Assembly (NCBI GenBank): GCA_003255065.1
Contig: QAOA01004025.1
Coordinates: 926,256-990,255 of the forward strand
Direction: 5' to 3'
DNA length: 64,000 bases
From: Cercis canadensis
Lineage: Eukaryota > Streptophyta > Magnoliopsida > Fabales > Fabaceae
Made by a program: the position numbers and the translations under genes
In this document: positions 1 through 22,338 of the stretch, one piece after another
Layout of the letters: each line of letters opens with the position of its first letter
Position numbering within the stretch: position 1 is the stretch's first letter
The notes under the pieces: generated by a model
What the model was told of the DNA's origin: nothing
Seen by the model: only the letters and a program-made list of their open reading frames with translations
Database searches by the model: none

Positions 1-236
1 ACCAGTAACTTTATCAATATATGGGCAATAGATTCAAGTAATGAAGAATGAAAAGTTTAAAGTGATAACAGAAGAGTAATGTATTGTGGAATTGAGGTGG
101 CTTTCATGTCTAATATGCCAGCATTCCACTTTATATTCATTCCTACAGCCACACTGCACCGTTTTCTCACATCTCTAGTCTCAGCTATGACTAGAAGATT
201 TTCCCTTCTGATCCTAAATGAGTAACGCAGTGATGT

Positions 237-3032
237 TTAAACATTGTGGAGGGGTAAAAGAAAGATATAGACAAAATGAGGAATGTAGGAAGATACCGAA
301 TTCAAGTTTTTGAAGTATGGATGGTTAAGAGCAGCTTTCGCTGAAATCCTTTTAGTTGGGTCCAAGACAAGCATTTGCTGCCAAGCAAAATAAACAGCGC
401 ATCAATGAAAGTGCAACAAATGAAGAAACACCAAAAAATAAAAAAATCTTCGAGCAACAACATCATCTATAATTCTTAAATCCGTTGATATACTTTCCTA
501 AAAAAACAAATTAAGGTCTTGGTAATTTAAAAGTAGTTACAAGGCATTGTGAATACAAAATGCACAACTTACACATGCATTCGAAGCAGAAAGGGGGCAG
601 GGGAACAGAATCGCAGGGACAGACAGAGATTTGGAATAGCGCACATGCATTCCTAATCCATTACAATGGCCGGATAAGCAACTGAGGATTCCTCATTTAG
701 AAGTCCATCATCATCAAAATTCAAATATATAGAAGAACACAAAGAAGGTGCAACATTCCCGCCCTAGCTTGGCAAGGCTTTGGACTAGATCAATAGAATA
801 CTGTGGCAATTATTGTACAATATATTAAGGGCGAAATAAAACTTACAGAAAGAAGATTAAGGCCATCTGGTTCAAGAAGAGGGAAAGTTTGTGCCAGGTC
901 CTGCACAGTAGCGAAAGCAATATGAAAACTTAGCTTCCCAAGTTTCTACACTGGGCAATTGTTGAAACAAACCATAGTTTGAGAATTCAGTACCATAGGT
1001 GCATGTTGGCGATACTTAGGAAGAGAAGAACATAAACGAGTCACTCCAGGCCAGGTTTCCTCAGTTGGTGTACCAAGCACGCTTTGTAATTCGAATATAA
1101 AATCCTTGTTATTTTGAATGCAACGTGGAGTACCAAATAAACGGCTTACGTTTCTGAAATGAAAGTTACCTGAAAATCACTTCCAACTCATCACCCTCTC
1201 CCGTAAATCCGAATATCTCAAATCTTCTATGTTCGAATAGAGTGTAGTTTCCGTCTATCATCTCACTAAATACACAACCCAGAGACCACACATCAATTTG
1301 AGCTGTATATTCCTCGGAGTGAAACGAGATTTCTAGTGCCTTATACCCGGAGGTTCCCACCTGGCACGAGAAAGAGTAAAAATGAATGATATGTCCAATG
1401 AATGAGAATGTACAATGTGTACACCATATTAATAAGACCTTTATCTCCCACCTGTCAACTCATATACATACGTATATTCCAAGTATGTATCCAAATAAAT
1501 ATGTTCTAAGTACCATGGTGATTGTCTCAACTCTCAAAGGGTTACCAGCAACCAGTGGTCATATTTTACACAAGACAGTAACATTTCAGAACATTTTTTA
1601 CACAAAAGAAAGAATGTTTAAACAATTCCTCTTTGAATACAATGGGGGAAGATGATAGAAGAAGGTTCACTATCATACATCTTTCGTATAGGCTGTTTCA
1701 GTTTCTCCAAATGGTCTAGCCAAACCGAAGTCAGCTAGCTTGACTATCCTGTTGGAGACATTCACGAGCACATTCCTTGGTTTCAAATCTCTATGGAGAA
1801 TCTTATGATCGTGGCAATATGACAGAGCAGAGAGCATCTGATGCATAAAACTCTGCAAGGACATGCAAGGTCAAGAAGAAAATAAATTTTGTGATCCATC
1901 AGTTATTAATCAAAGCATGGAGTATCAACTCTAATGTACCATTGTCAATAATCATGTTTTAGATACTTCCTTATTTCTGGGCACATGACTTTTGAGATGC
2001 CATAGGACCAAACAGGCCATAACAATCAGAATGTGCAGGTCTTCTAACACCTCTCACAGCATATGTTTGAAATGAAAAGTTTACTACTTACTTTTACTAT
2101 CAGTGGATAAGTGGAGTAATTTTTACGGCTGTTAATGAAATCACAAAGATCACGGTCAAGATTCTCAAAAACGAGATTCACATGAGTACCCCTGATCTTT
2201 ACATCCAGCAACCTGATATGCGCAGTGGTGTCAATAATTTGATCAAACATTCTGTAAATCAGTGAAGCTAGTGCAGATTATGATTAACATCTGAAAGCAA
2301 TACTAAAATAGAGAAGCAAATATAGAATTTAATTACACCCTTGATGATTTTCCCAAAATTTCAAGAAACTCCCTTTTCAGATAGCAGATTGATCCCATCT
2401 ACTCAAATGATCGCTTGTAACAAAAGCTAGTGCAAGAAGACGAAACCGGAAGAATCTACCTGACAATATTGGGATGGTACAGCTCTCTAAGAAGTGATAT
2501 TTCTCTTATTACTGCGCTCGGAACAGTCTCACTCCACTCAGCCATATTAATCAGCTTAACGGCCACGAACTGGCCAGTGTTACGGTCACGAAAGCGGTAA
2601 ACTTTGCCGAATCCGCCAGATCCAATCTTGACCTCATCTGACAAATTTTCATCTAAGACAGGCAATCTGCAATACGCGTGAATCTCTTCGGAGAACCTCG
2701 ATCAGCATATCCAATTACAAAGAAAATTAAACTCAACAACTAATTACTAAGACTAACAACCATTCATGGTTCCAAACAACTTTCCTGGGAAAATGGCAAG
2801 AAAGGGATCCAATGCATAAAAACTAAACAGAGACTTAAATTGGAAAGTTCTTTATTACTTGATCGAAAATTTAAAAATTTTCTAAGCAACTTGAAAAGAG
2901 AAATTCAAACGAACCCTAGAATTTACAAATTAATCGAGATCGAGGAGAGCCTGAACTCGCAATTATGAATTGAAATGAAAAACGAAATTCTTACAGAGAA
3001 TCAGAGGTATTAGATTCCTCCTTGGTCGCCAT
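237..3032 (-). CDS. Cyclin-dependent-kinase-like Ser/Thr kinase (divergent CDK), 8 exons
   Basis: Exons read on the minus strand: 3032-2995, 2666-2460, 2251-2092, 1852-1679, 1360-1170, 1153-994, 900-847, 377-237. They join in phase to a 374-residue protein. Visible kinase motifs are a Gly-rich loop GSGGFGKVY (from residue 29), VAVK with Lys50, the cyclin-binding helix PSAVIRE (62-68) in place of [15 protein letters not shown] (catalytic Asp157) and DFG (Asp176). The activation-loop Thr in AYTKDV is kept, but the usual WYRAPE is GYKALE. The C-lobe has an extra stretch containing two GTP motifs (LFGTP, then [12 protein letters not shown]) and ends with [18 protein letters not shown]. The family phosphorylates cell-cycle or transcription substrates with a cyclin; here the class is unclear, since it is neither a clean CDKA nor CDKB. 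The protein is about 70 residues longer than a typical CDKA. The last two introns (993-901 and 846-378) are inferred from homology and are the least certain part. Confidence 0.82.
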
Positions 3033-4675
3033 TGAGGAATGGAAGCAGAGAGAGAATCAACGGTCTGAGGTGAGAGAGGGAAGAAGAAGGAGGCTTTCAA
3101 GAGAGAAATTCAGAAAGAGGAGGGAGATTCTGTTATAACTATAAGGACTTGGGAAATGCTTTTCCCGCCAAAACTGAGAGATCGAGAACAATGTGCCAAT
3201 GACCATTATGCCCTCCACGTCACAAGCTATACTATAACGATTAGCCAGTATAATTTAAGTATCCGGCGAAGAATGATGAGGAGTGAAATTAAGATTACTA
3301 ATAATATTAGCAATTATATATGTAGATATAATCTCATTCTTTTTTTTTTTCTTTTTTTTTTTCCTACCAAAAACATCTTAAATACTTAATTAATATAAAT
3401 ATTTTCTTTTACTTCTTAAAAGATTAGCCAATGCAACTGAAAATTTGGCAAATTAAGAAAGTTATAATTATTATTTACATTAGTCCTCCCATAATTGATT
3501 ACATTGATGTATGGTAGTTGACACTTGATAATAAGTTAATTCTTTTTTATTTTGATTTGCTTATATCTTATTTTGGTTAATCAATTTACATGTTGTTTAG
3601 ATTTAACTAGACCCTATAGTGATGAGGTTTTGATAAGAAAAGTTTTGTGTCTAACATTTCTCATATGTCATATAGTGAGGTTTAGATTTATCTACTCATA
3701 ATCATCTTTTCTGCCTTTTGATCTTATTTGACTGTAGAATTTAGATTTGGTTGCTTGTAATCTTATTTACCAAGAAATCCAAGTGAAACTCTTATCCAAT
3801 TTGGCCTGCAAATCTCAGCTTAGAATACTCACAATTCAACATGTAAGAGTAAAACGAGAAGTGAATCTAATCTTAATTTTGAAACACTCATCAGAAAGGT
3901 AATAAGCAGAGTTAAGCCAATGGAGTAACTGTTACCTTGTACTGAAATTTCAATTTAATTGAGAAAGTAGGGGTAGAAAGATTCAATCTCTTGACTGTTT
4001 GATCAAAGAAGCTTTGATACTATATCAAGAACCGATTCAACTTAAAAATTTAAGTTATTAGGTGAATACTCATGAATGATTTTATATCTAACACATATCT
4101 CCTCCAGCCTTAGCTCATTCTCACTAAAACGTATATATTTTCAACCTACCTATTTATACTATTCGAATTACGTCATGATAAAGATCAAATTTCTAATAAT
4201 AAAGAATTACAATAAATATAAAACTTGACTAAAAGACAAAATAAACTAGAAGAGAGATAAATTCAATCTTAATGATAAATTACTCTTAATAATAATGAAT
4301 CATTTATCTAGATAATACAAGATAACAAAGATAAAATCTTAGTCTAACTCAACATCTGATCAACCATCTAATCTAGATTAACATTCTCTCCATCGGCTTT
4401 TACCTGAGCCTACACAATAATTCTTTCCAGAGTTTTATTTTGCATTTGAAATTTTCAATTTCGTTATTCAATTTCAATATATCTCTCCCGCGGAGGCGTT
4501 GTTCCCGATCCACTTCATCATCACTGTCTACACTCATTGTCAAGAGCCCAGCTAGTCAGGGCCCATTAAGGCTCAATCACTCATAATTACAAAAATACCT
4601 CTCCATGCCTCACCATCTGTTTGCTTTCCTTCAGCACGACGTGTACTCTTGTGCATGAACCTCACTCCCAGCGCC
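3033..4675. other. Shared upstream region between the divergent kinase and NSF genes
   Basis: About 1.6 kb of AT-rich DNA separates the two start codons, so both promoters lie here. Purine-rich DNA at 3043-3130, on the given strand, is the probable CT-rich 5' leader of the kinase. A poly-T run lies near 3341-3361. DNA at about 3990-4110 resembles dispersed plant repeat sequence. No further coding region is seen and no clear TATA box could be assigned to NSF. Confidence 0.4.
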
Positions 4676-14813
<10,138 letters not shown>

Positions 14814-16500
14814 TTTGCTTGATAAGATATGTGCCTTCACAGTTAGAGTGTAGTCTCATCCTCATTCTGTTGCAATCTTCCCATTTTTGTATAATTCCAT
14901 TCCTATTTTCCATTTCCGTCACTTTCTCTTGCCAATATATTTTTGGGAGGTAAGAGTTTGAAGTTCCTTCTTTTTCATGCGAGACTAGGGTTTGTTTGAG
15001 TGGAGCTGCATACACACTTGTGCCTAGCATGGCCTTCTGTTCTGACTTCTGACTATATTATCATAGTAGTGGTTCTATGGCTTTTGAGCCTTTCAGACTG
15101 AAATTCATGCTTGTATATCAAATACATTGTTATAATAATTCATCATTACTTTATTTACAATTGAATTGTTGAATACATTTAAGTCATAACATTACGAATT
15201 TTTCCAATCACACTGAAAGTATTTAAACATGGTATTTCAAGTTTTGCAACAACATTTTTGTTGCTAAAAACAAGTTCTCTTATTACAAAACGTAGCTTTA
15301 ATACATACTAGGTATAAATTAAATTAATAATGGTCATTTACAACTCTTCCCTATATTGATAAGGTTGGATTAAATATTAAGAATTCACGGCTAATGCAAG
15401 CAAATACTTAAATGAATAAAAAAAGTGAGAAAAATAAAATAAAAAGACTAGGGAAGGTTATTTACTTTCTGAAGATTCTTTTTTTTTTTTTTTGTTTTAA
15501 ATTTTAGAAGATTCTTTAATCAAATGATCGACACGGATTTATATTCAATCATGTAACATGATTCATATTGTATAGATATAAACCATACATTTAATTTAAA
15601 GCTCATCTAAATCATTAACTTTGTAATATCACATTAGTATTTCTTTATAACACGAGTTACCTGACATTACTAGATTCAAATCCAATGGACACAGCCAATC
15701 AATAATTGGCATCTCACATAAATAAATAAATAAAAAAAAGAGATTATCAGCATGTTCTAGTTTTACAATAGCAAGGAGCAGAAAGTTTTCCTTTTCACCA
15801 TAGGAAAGTTTTATTTATTTAATTATTTTTTCGGTCCTCTAATTTTCTTTTTCCCTTGATATCTTATTGGATCCGAATGATTAGTGATACAAACTCGTAT
15901 CAACATAACCAAAAAAACAATTATATAAAAAATTAAGAATACAATGATGGCCTTCAAGGTGCATTTGATATATATAAACATAACCAATCATAGGAGTTTG
16001 AGAGTAAAACGAGAAATATTCTTATTAATTTATATTTTTCGCTCGTAACCGAAAAAAAGAATACTTGGCCGAAGAACTATCAAAGTAAACTGAGCCTTAA
16101 TGAAACCAAAAGTGTACAGGAAAAGCCTGATTTTTGTTCTAGTCTACTAAGTATTCTGAGCTTCATCTTTGATAACAAGTTCAAGAAATTTGCTGAGTTT
16201 AAGTGAAATTAAAAACTTAAGGATAGACCCTCACATTAGCTTATAGGGCATTTAGAGAAAAATTCTCCTAAATCTACTTTATCTTTTAAATGCACATCCA
16301 CTGTATCAAAATCAAAAGCATAGAAATTTTTTAAGATTTTTCTTTTATACTTAAAAGATCTTCATTTTTTCTTAATAGTGATTGATGAATACTGTACGTA
16401 AAATTAAAATGTAACAAACTCGCTTTATTTATGTTTCATGTTGACATTCAAAGTTCTGTAGGTAACAATAAATAATGGGCAGTCACTCAGATGCATGTGT
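14814..16500. other. Intergenic: NSF 3' region and AT-rich DNA
   Basis: This holds the NSF 3' untranslated region and downstream DNA with poly-T and poly-A runs (for example 15479-15494). I see no gene here. Long AT-rich stretches and short simple repeats dominate. Confidence 0.4.
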
Positions 16501-16559
16501 CAAATCTGATTATAGAAGTAGACTCAACTTGTATTGTTAGCATGCTAGGAGGAGAAAGT

Positions 16560-16880
16560 GATTCTAATCACCATTATCACTCTATACTAAGATTCAACAT
16601 ATTTTTAGAGAAGCTAATGGATGTGCAAATGCTTTGACAAAGGCAGCTCATCATATGACATCCACTTTTGAAGTTTTTGATCATCCCCACCTTTTGTACA
16701 ACCTCTTTTATTTTCGGATAAAAGAGGAGTTTATTTTCTTAGGAATGTTAGACTTCCTGTCAAGGGTGATGTTTCTGGTTTTTGTTTGTAGTTTTGGGTT
16801 CTTTCTGCTGAACTTTGTTTTTCTGGTTTTTCTTCAATGAATTCCTATTTTACCAAAAAAAAAAAAAAAAAAAAANAACA
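16560..16880 (+). mobile_element. 5'-truncated LINE 3' end (RNase H remnant with poly-A tail)
   Basis: Around 16609-16655 the frame reads REANGCANALTKAAH, matching the C-terminal REANxxADxLAK signature of the plant LINE RNase H domain. About 200 bases downstream the sequence ends in a run of roughly 22 A (one N at 16876), the usual poly-A tail of a non-LTR retrotransposon. Upstream reverse transcriptase is missing and stops interrupt the frame, so this is a dead 5'-truncated copy. Target-site duplications were not identified. Confidence 0.6.
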
Positions 16881-17102
16881 GTTTTAAGCTGGTGGTGTTT
16901 CTTCGTCTGTGCAATTAACTTTTACTTAGTATGTGTTGATGACAGGTAATCCAGTGACCTTTTATGCAGTCTCTTTTTTTTTCCGTTTCTTTTCACTTCA
17001 AAGAAAGATATGGGGGACATAGCATTCTTTAGATGTAAACAAAAGTCAGCTGGGAAACCAAGTTTAATTTGTGCAGCAGCTCAGGCAGCAAAAGGAGAGA
17101 CT

Positions 17103-17252
17103 TCAGACATTCTTGGGCTTCTTTGAACTCTTATTAGCCTCTGCAGACTTCTTCTTGTCCTTTATTTCTCTCTTCTTTGGAGCGATCTTGTGGGCCTTTA
17201 GCATAGCCGCATGATCCTGTGGTTCAGCCTTTCCATTTAAAAACCAATACTC
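17103..17252 (-). other. Possible Lys-rich terminal exon or gene fragment, unassigned
   Basis: On the minus strand an open frame runs to TGA at 17103 and encodes a highly charged tail containing DHAAMLKAHKIAPKKR and ending SSKKPKNV. A possible acceptor (CCACAG) ends at 17217, which would leave 37 residues. Composition and codon look suggest real protein-coding origin. No companion exons could be found in the next 1.5 kb on that strand. It may be the last exon of a gene with a long intron, or a captured fragment. The family was not recognised. Confidence 0.35.
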
Positions 17253-17259
17253 TTAGATA

Positions 17260-18900
17260 TCAAAAGTGACATCAACTTTACAAGAATTAAAAGATGTGGA
17301 AAGCAGAAGAGGAGGCGGGAGTCAAAGGTGACAATATTGACTTCAAATATTCTCTGCCAAAATTAGACTAATGACAAGAATTAATCACTTCGACATATTC
17401 CCCAGCTTATTTTAAAACTCATTTCAGTTAAACAAATATTATGTCAACCTCTAATCATAATTCATATGTTGATACACTAAACTACAAATATAGAAGAGAG
17501 TCAATTGGTTATCTATGTTGTTGCATTTCACTTTCATGCGTTTATCTAAAATATGTTAAGAAATAGTTTTTGTTTTTTTTATTTATTTTAGGTTACAACT
17601 TTAAATTTAAACATAAAATACACAAGTCTCCACAACCTTATTACCACTTAGTCACAGGCCATTTGATAGAAATAGTGAAGTATTATGAATTAATATTCCT
17701 CAATATGTATGGCAGCATACTATTTACTCATTGATATGTCAAGCATAGGGAAAGAAGGTGAGAGAAAGAAAATTAAATATGAATCTCAACAAAATACATA
17801 TATTAAAAATATCTGAACAATACAAAACAGAAACTCAAACTAAATCAAATCAAAGAAGAACAGAATAATAGAAACCCAGAATATCACACTTCAGCAATAG
17901 AAACACAAATAAAATTCAGAAGTGTAAATAGCTCAAAATTAAAGAGATGAAGGGAGAAGAGATTTGACACAAGAGTTTATAGTGGTTCAGCTTAAAAAGC
18001 CTACATCCACTTCTCCCACAAATGGGGTTTCACTATTCTTTCAAGTTTATTTGTTCAAGCTTCTCTAAATTTTACAAGTTTATTTTTCCAAGCTTCTCCA
18101 AGCTTAACAAGTTTATTTCTCAAGCTTCTCCAAGCTTAACAACAAGTTTATTTTTCTAAGTTTCTGCAAGCTTAACCATGGTTTTTGTTTCTCAAGCTCA
18201 CCATGAACTCTCTCTCTCCAACTCTAGAAATCACTCTCATGGATTTCTCCCATAAAAATCCAAGATACAAAACCCAAGTGTTTTGTTGTAGCCCCAAAAA
18301 GAAATTCTCTCAAAGAGTAGATATTTTACAATGAGAAACTTGAAGCATGAGAAAATGGCCGAGAGGAAGAAGAAGAGCAAAGCTCTCAACAATGGGTTAC
18401 TTCTCTCTCTAGAATATTTTCTTCTTTCTTCACTTCATGCCCTTACTGAAGCCTTGGAAGTCTCCCTTGCTTTATTTGCTTCCTTGTGTTTTCTTTCTTG
18501 TGCACGTGTGGTCTTCACAAAAGGCTAGGAGAGGTCTTGAAACATTTCTCTTCATTTAGCTTAAATCCTCGTCCACATCAGCAATATTGAGAGACTCTCA
18601 TTATTCAGAAACAAGAACTGGTTCTAAAGAACAAGTTCAGCTAGCTCTTGAAGACTCAAAGAATATTTCTTCTTTCTTTTGCACGTGAGGTACCTTGAGA
18701 AAGGCTAAAGAGAAGTCTTCCACTAGCTGACACAAAGTCCATCAACTAAAAAGTCTTGCTTGTGTAAGAGAAAGTGGGTGGAGTGTTCCTTGAAGAAAGG
18801 AAACTATACATCAGTCAATTCAAAGAAGACTTTTCACTCTCACTAACATAACTCTTAGTTGGATTGTAAAAGGCTAAGTTTGGCTGAAGTCTTTGACACG
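17260..18900. other. Intergenic, probably repeat-derived
   Basis: AT-rich DNA followed by a stretch (17950-18200) in which short units around 'caagcttctccaagctt' and 'acaagtttattt' recur four or five times. The segment near 17965-18010 resembles dispersed plant repeat DNA. A 65-codon open frame at 18331-18528 lacks any family signature and I do not call it a gene. Confidence 0.35.
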
Positions 18901-18910
18901 CTTTTCCACA

Positions 18911-19721
18911 TCATAGATTAATAGCAACAAGACAAACAATACATATAAAAAATAACAAGGCACAATGCATTATTGTTATCATGAAAACATGATCAAAGAC
19001 TTGTGGGGCTAACAGCTCAACACTGTAATCAAAGAAATTTGATATTGATATAATTACAACAAAGAAATTGACATTGTGCTGAAAAATAACATCCACCTCT
19101 TCTTCCCCTTCCATGCGATAGTAGGGATCGGATATGAAACCCACTCGGTCAATGCGATAGTAGTGATGGGATATGAAACCCAATCGGTTAAGATAGAAGG
19201 GGGGTTGGATTTGAAACTCTCCGTCAATAGATGGAACAATAACTATGAAGTCTCCAATTTTTGGTGGCGGAGGCAACTTAATCCAAGCTCTAGTGACTGG
19301 GTTGCAGACATAAAAGACATTATTATTGTCTTTAAGAAAGGACCACAAAACCAATCCACTGGAACAACCCAAGAGATAACCTCTCCTTCTTCCCTCTGGA
19401 AGATATCTCAAAGGGAATGATTTTTCAAGATTTTCCATTCCCAAGCCACAATTTTCTGCCGATTACTTTGCTATGATGAAGAATCTGCTCTCATTCAAAA
19501 CAGTGGAGCACTTCTGGAGCTCTAGCTAGACTTTCAGAGAAGAGCCGAGAGCGACGAAAAACAAACCTCCGGAGAAATTTTTTGCCTGAAATCAGATGCA
19601 GCCAGCGCTTGTAGACAGATTTGCATCTGATAGCAAACTTGCATGGGAGCCGAAGGAGGATTTCAAGAAGCACATCGTCGGAGAAGTTGTCCAGCATCAA
19701 GGTACACATGAAATTGGGCAC
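18911..19721 (-). pseudogene. F-box / F-box-associated protein, broken
   Basis: The 5' part (19721-19491) encodes an F-box: FSDDVLLEILLRLPCK, then RCKSVYKRWLHLIS, as in substrate adaptors of SCF ubiquitin ligases. The frame stops at TGA (19491-19493). The continuation SRFFIIAK lies in another frame and meets a TAA near 19467, after which an F-box-associated domain resumes (GYLLGCSSGLVLW, FYVCNPVTRAWIKLPPPP). Two disruptions within about 30 bases argue for a pseudogene. An intron could remove them, but no good splice pair is seen. Within the second part a 36-bp unit is tandemly duplicated, giving two RLGFIS/RVGFIS...YYR motifs. The C-terminal end drifts into hydrophobic sequence with no family likeness. 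Confidence 0.7.
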
Positions 19722-20541
19722 TGCAATGTATGTTTTTAATTGAACCCACTTTTACGGTCAAAAAAATTAATCCTACCATATAAAAAGAAGAATCCTAATA
19801 GTAGGGATAGGAATAAAGTCACTTAATTGTTAACTATACTAAGATCTAAATTTTAATATGATTTTTTTTTTTTTTTGGAAGCCAGCATAATTGCCTACTG
19901 TGTGTAGGTATCAAAGAGGTATACAATTGCCAAAATGTGAAATACTCTAGGAGTTTTAAGCATATAGTTACTATCACAAAGCTTAGAATTTAAGAGGAAC
20001 AATTGTTACTAGATGCTAGAGGGGGAAACAAGATGTTAAATAGTGTGCAATTAGTTCAATCTAGTTTTATTATAGTGATAGATGAATGCTGTCCAGAAAA
20101 CTGAAATGCAGTAAACTCACTTTAGTATTGTTTCATCTTAGTATTCAAAGCTCCATATATATAATTACGGAAGTTTTTTAGATATTTTATTGTATGTCAT
20201 ACTACATAAGAATAGTTAATATATGAATAACATGTGTACAAATTAATTATTTTAATTTTTTTTTAAAAATAAGATAAATTAATTTTATATCAAATAAAAT
20301 ATAAAAATTACGTATGATTGTCATGTCAGTGTAGTATTATAGAATCCTCATATTTTATTAATGATGATAAATTTTGTCCATTAATATACACAATATGCAA
20401 ACCCTAATTAGTACAGCTACGTTATCTAGCATACAGAAAATATGTGGCTAAATTCATAAACAACTACAATTTCTACAACAAAACAAACTAAAGAGAACAG
20501 AAAGTTAATTGGAGCAGTTTTTGAAACATAAATAATAACAT
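19722..20541. other. Intergenic with one solo copy of the 22-kb repeat family
   Basis: Mostly AT-rich DNA with no gene. From about 20163 to 20350 it resembles the repeat unit at 22339-23336: a 'tttttagata' start, a 'catactacat' motif, a 'gacatgtgtaca'-like core and a 'gtgtagtattatagaat' end. That makes it a single dispersed copy. Confidence 0.5.
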
Positions 20542-21991
20542 TTAAACCCCAACTCCTTCTGCAACTCCTCTAAAAGAATCTGCAGGCTGAGTAGGGAACA
20601 CCACATTGTCATAAAGAAGGCCAGCAACAGCAGCACCAATCAAGGGTCCAACCCAATACACTGCTTGATTCCTGAAACTGCCGGCAGTGGCAGCCGTGCC
20701 GAAAGCGCATGCCGGGTTCATTGACCCGCCGGAGAATGGACCAGTAGCCAAGACATTTGCTCCGGCTATGAACCCTATGGCAAGGGTGCCAATGGAACCC
20801 AATGGACCACGCCTAGGGTCCCTGGCTGCATAGACAGTGTACACCAAACCAAATGTTAGGACACCCTCTAATATGGATGCTCCAAAGCCTGTCATCTCTT
20901 CAGCAATAGTATATGTTGGGACATGCTGGGAAAAAGAAAAAGGACACAAAGAACAGAATCAACAAAATTTGTTTGAAATCAAAGAGTTCAAAGAACTTCT
21001 CATATGCTTTAATTGATTAATTTCATTTTCCAAAAGCATAAAAAAGGTACAACAAAATCATCAAAGGGGCTTGGATGATTGTGATTTGGAGTTGTGAACT
21101 TAATTTCCCAGGAAATAATACAAAAGTAAATATATTGGAAAAAGAAAAATTCAGATCTTTAGTTCATTTTTGGCTTGACTAGACAGTTAATTAAGAAAAT
21201 GGTAAAATTCAATGGGATATAAGGAAATAGAGAAAAATACCATTCCAACTACAGTTACCCTCAGAACAAGGCAAGCCATAATAGAGGCTACCAACTGAGC
21301 AATCCAGTAAAAGAGAGCCATTGGGACACTAATGTGGCCTCCAACTGCCATTCCGAAGGTAACCGCCGGATTGACGTGGCCGCCGGAGATGTCCCACGCA
21401 ATGTACACAACAGATGACAGAGCAAGAGCGTTTGCAATGGCCACCACAACCAGACTTGTTGGTTCCAATGAAGCATCAGGCACCAATTTCCCTGTCAATC
21501 ATCAACCACAATCACAGTCACAACAACAAATATCCTATTATAAAACTCACATAAAACACAATAACAACGTTTCTATAAACCTTCCATCACAAGAATTCAC
21601 AACTGTATTACGAGGAAAAAAATTTGAGTGAACACTCGAATTCAAATTTTATCACACAAAACAATTTTATGAAATGTCGTAACAAAAAGTTTGTGTATAT
21701 ATCACTGCTATATTTTTAATCTCCAAAATTGAAACAGCCATCTAGTAGACGTGGTTTGAAAACCCTAGAAGAAAAAACTCATGCAATTTTTAATATCTAA
21801 ACTTGAAACAGCCATGTAATAGCAACAAATTGAAACTGAATGCTGAAAATGGAAGACTCACGAGACGACATGCCGGCGCCAACAACTGCGAATACATAAA
21901 AGAATGTTGAGATGAACTCGGCGAGGTATGAACGGAAAGCATTTTTGGTGACAGATTGTTGAAACCGGGAAGTGACAGAAGATGGAGCCAT
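20542..21991 (-). CDS. TIP5-1: Tonoplast-intrinsic-type aquaporin, TIP5;1-like, 3 exons
   Basis: Membrane channel of the major intrinsic protein family. Exons on the minus strand: 21991-21862, 21491-21241, 20925-20542; together 765 nt, 254 residues, the usual TIP length. Both pore motifs are present: NPA at 84-86 (SGGHVNPAV) and 197-199 (SGGSMNPAC). Counting from the NPAs, the aromatic/arginine filter reads Asn64, Val185, Gly194, Cys200. Cys replaces the Arg found after the second NPA in classical water channels. This Asn-Val-Gly-Cys set is the one reported for the TIP5 subgroup, which supports the assignment. TIP5;1 of Arabidopsis is known as a pollen channel linked to water and urea; that role is inferred here, not seen. 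Reading frame and splice sites are clean. Confidence 0.93.
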
Positions 21992-22035
21992 TATTGCCTC
22001 AAGAGAATAATAATGAGTGAGTAAACGTTTGCAGA

Positions 22036-22073
22036 AAGAGAAAGAAAGAGAGAGAGGAACAAGTTTTATAAAT
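22036..22073 (-). promoter_or_regulatory. TATA-like box and CT-rich leader of the aquaporin gene
   Basis: On the minus strand TTTATAAA occurs about 75 bases upstream of the aquaporin ATG, followed by a CT-rich tract (22036-22056) typical of plant 5' leaders. Position and order fit a core promoter, although the short leader makes this tentative. Confidence 0.4.
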
Positions 22074-22338
22074 AAGCAGTTGGAATTGGTTTTGAATAAA
22101 TAGGTGCAACGTTTCCTGAGAGAGGTTTAACATTTACGCAACTCAAAACGAAAACGTTAACCGCTAGGGGACGTGGCGGTTATCTGCGGTTGTTTATTTT
22201 ATTAAATTAGCAATTTAACCTCTGAAGATTATCTATTTTATTTTCTCAGGTAATTAGTAAAGAAAGAGGTAAAAGAAGAGAAAACTAAGCCTCTTAGTGC
22301 ATGTCGTTTGCTACGTGAGAAGCATACATCATTTTTTG

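Noticed and set aside
18331-18528. 65-codon plus-strand open frame with a hydrophobic stretch
   Set aside because: No family motif, no neighbouring exons, and it lies in repeat-like DNA.
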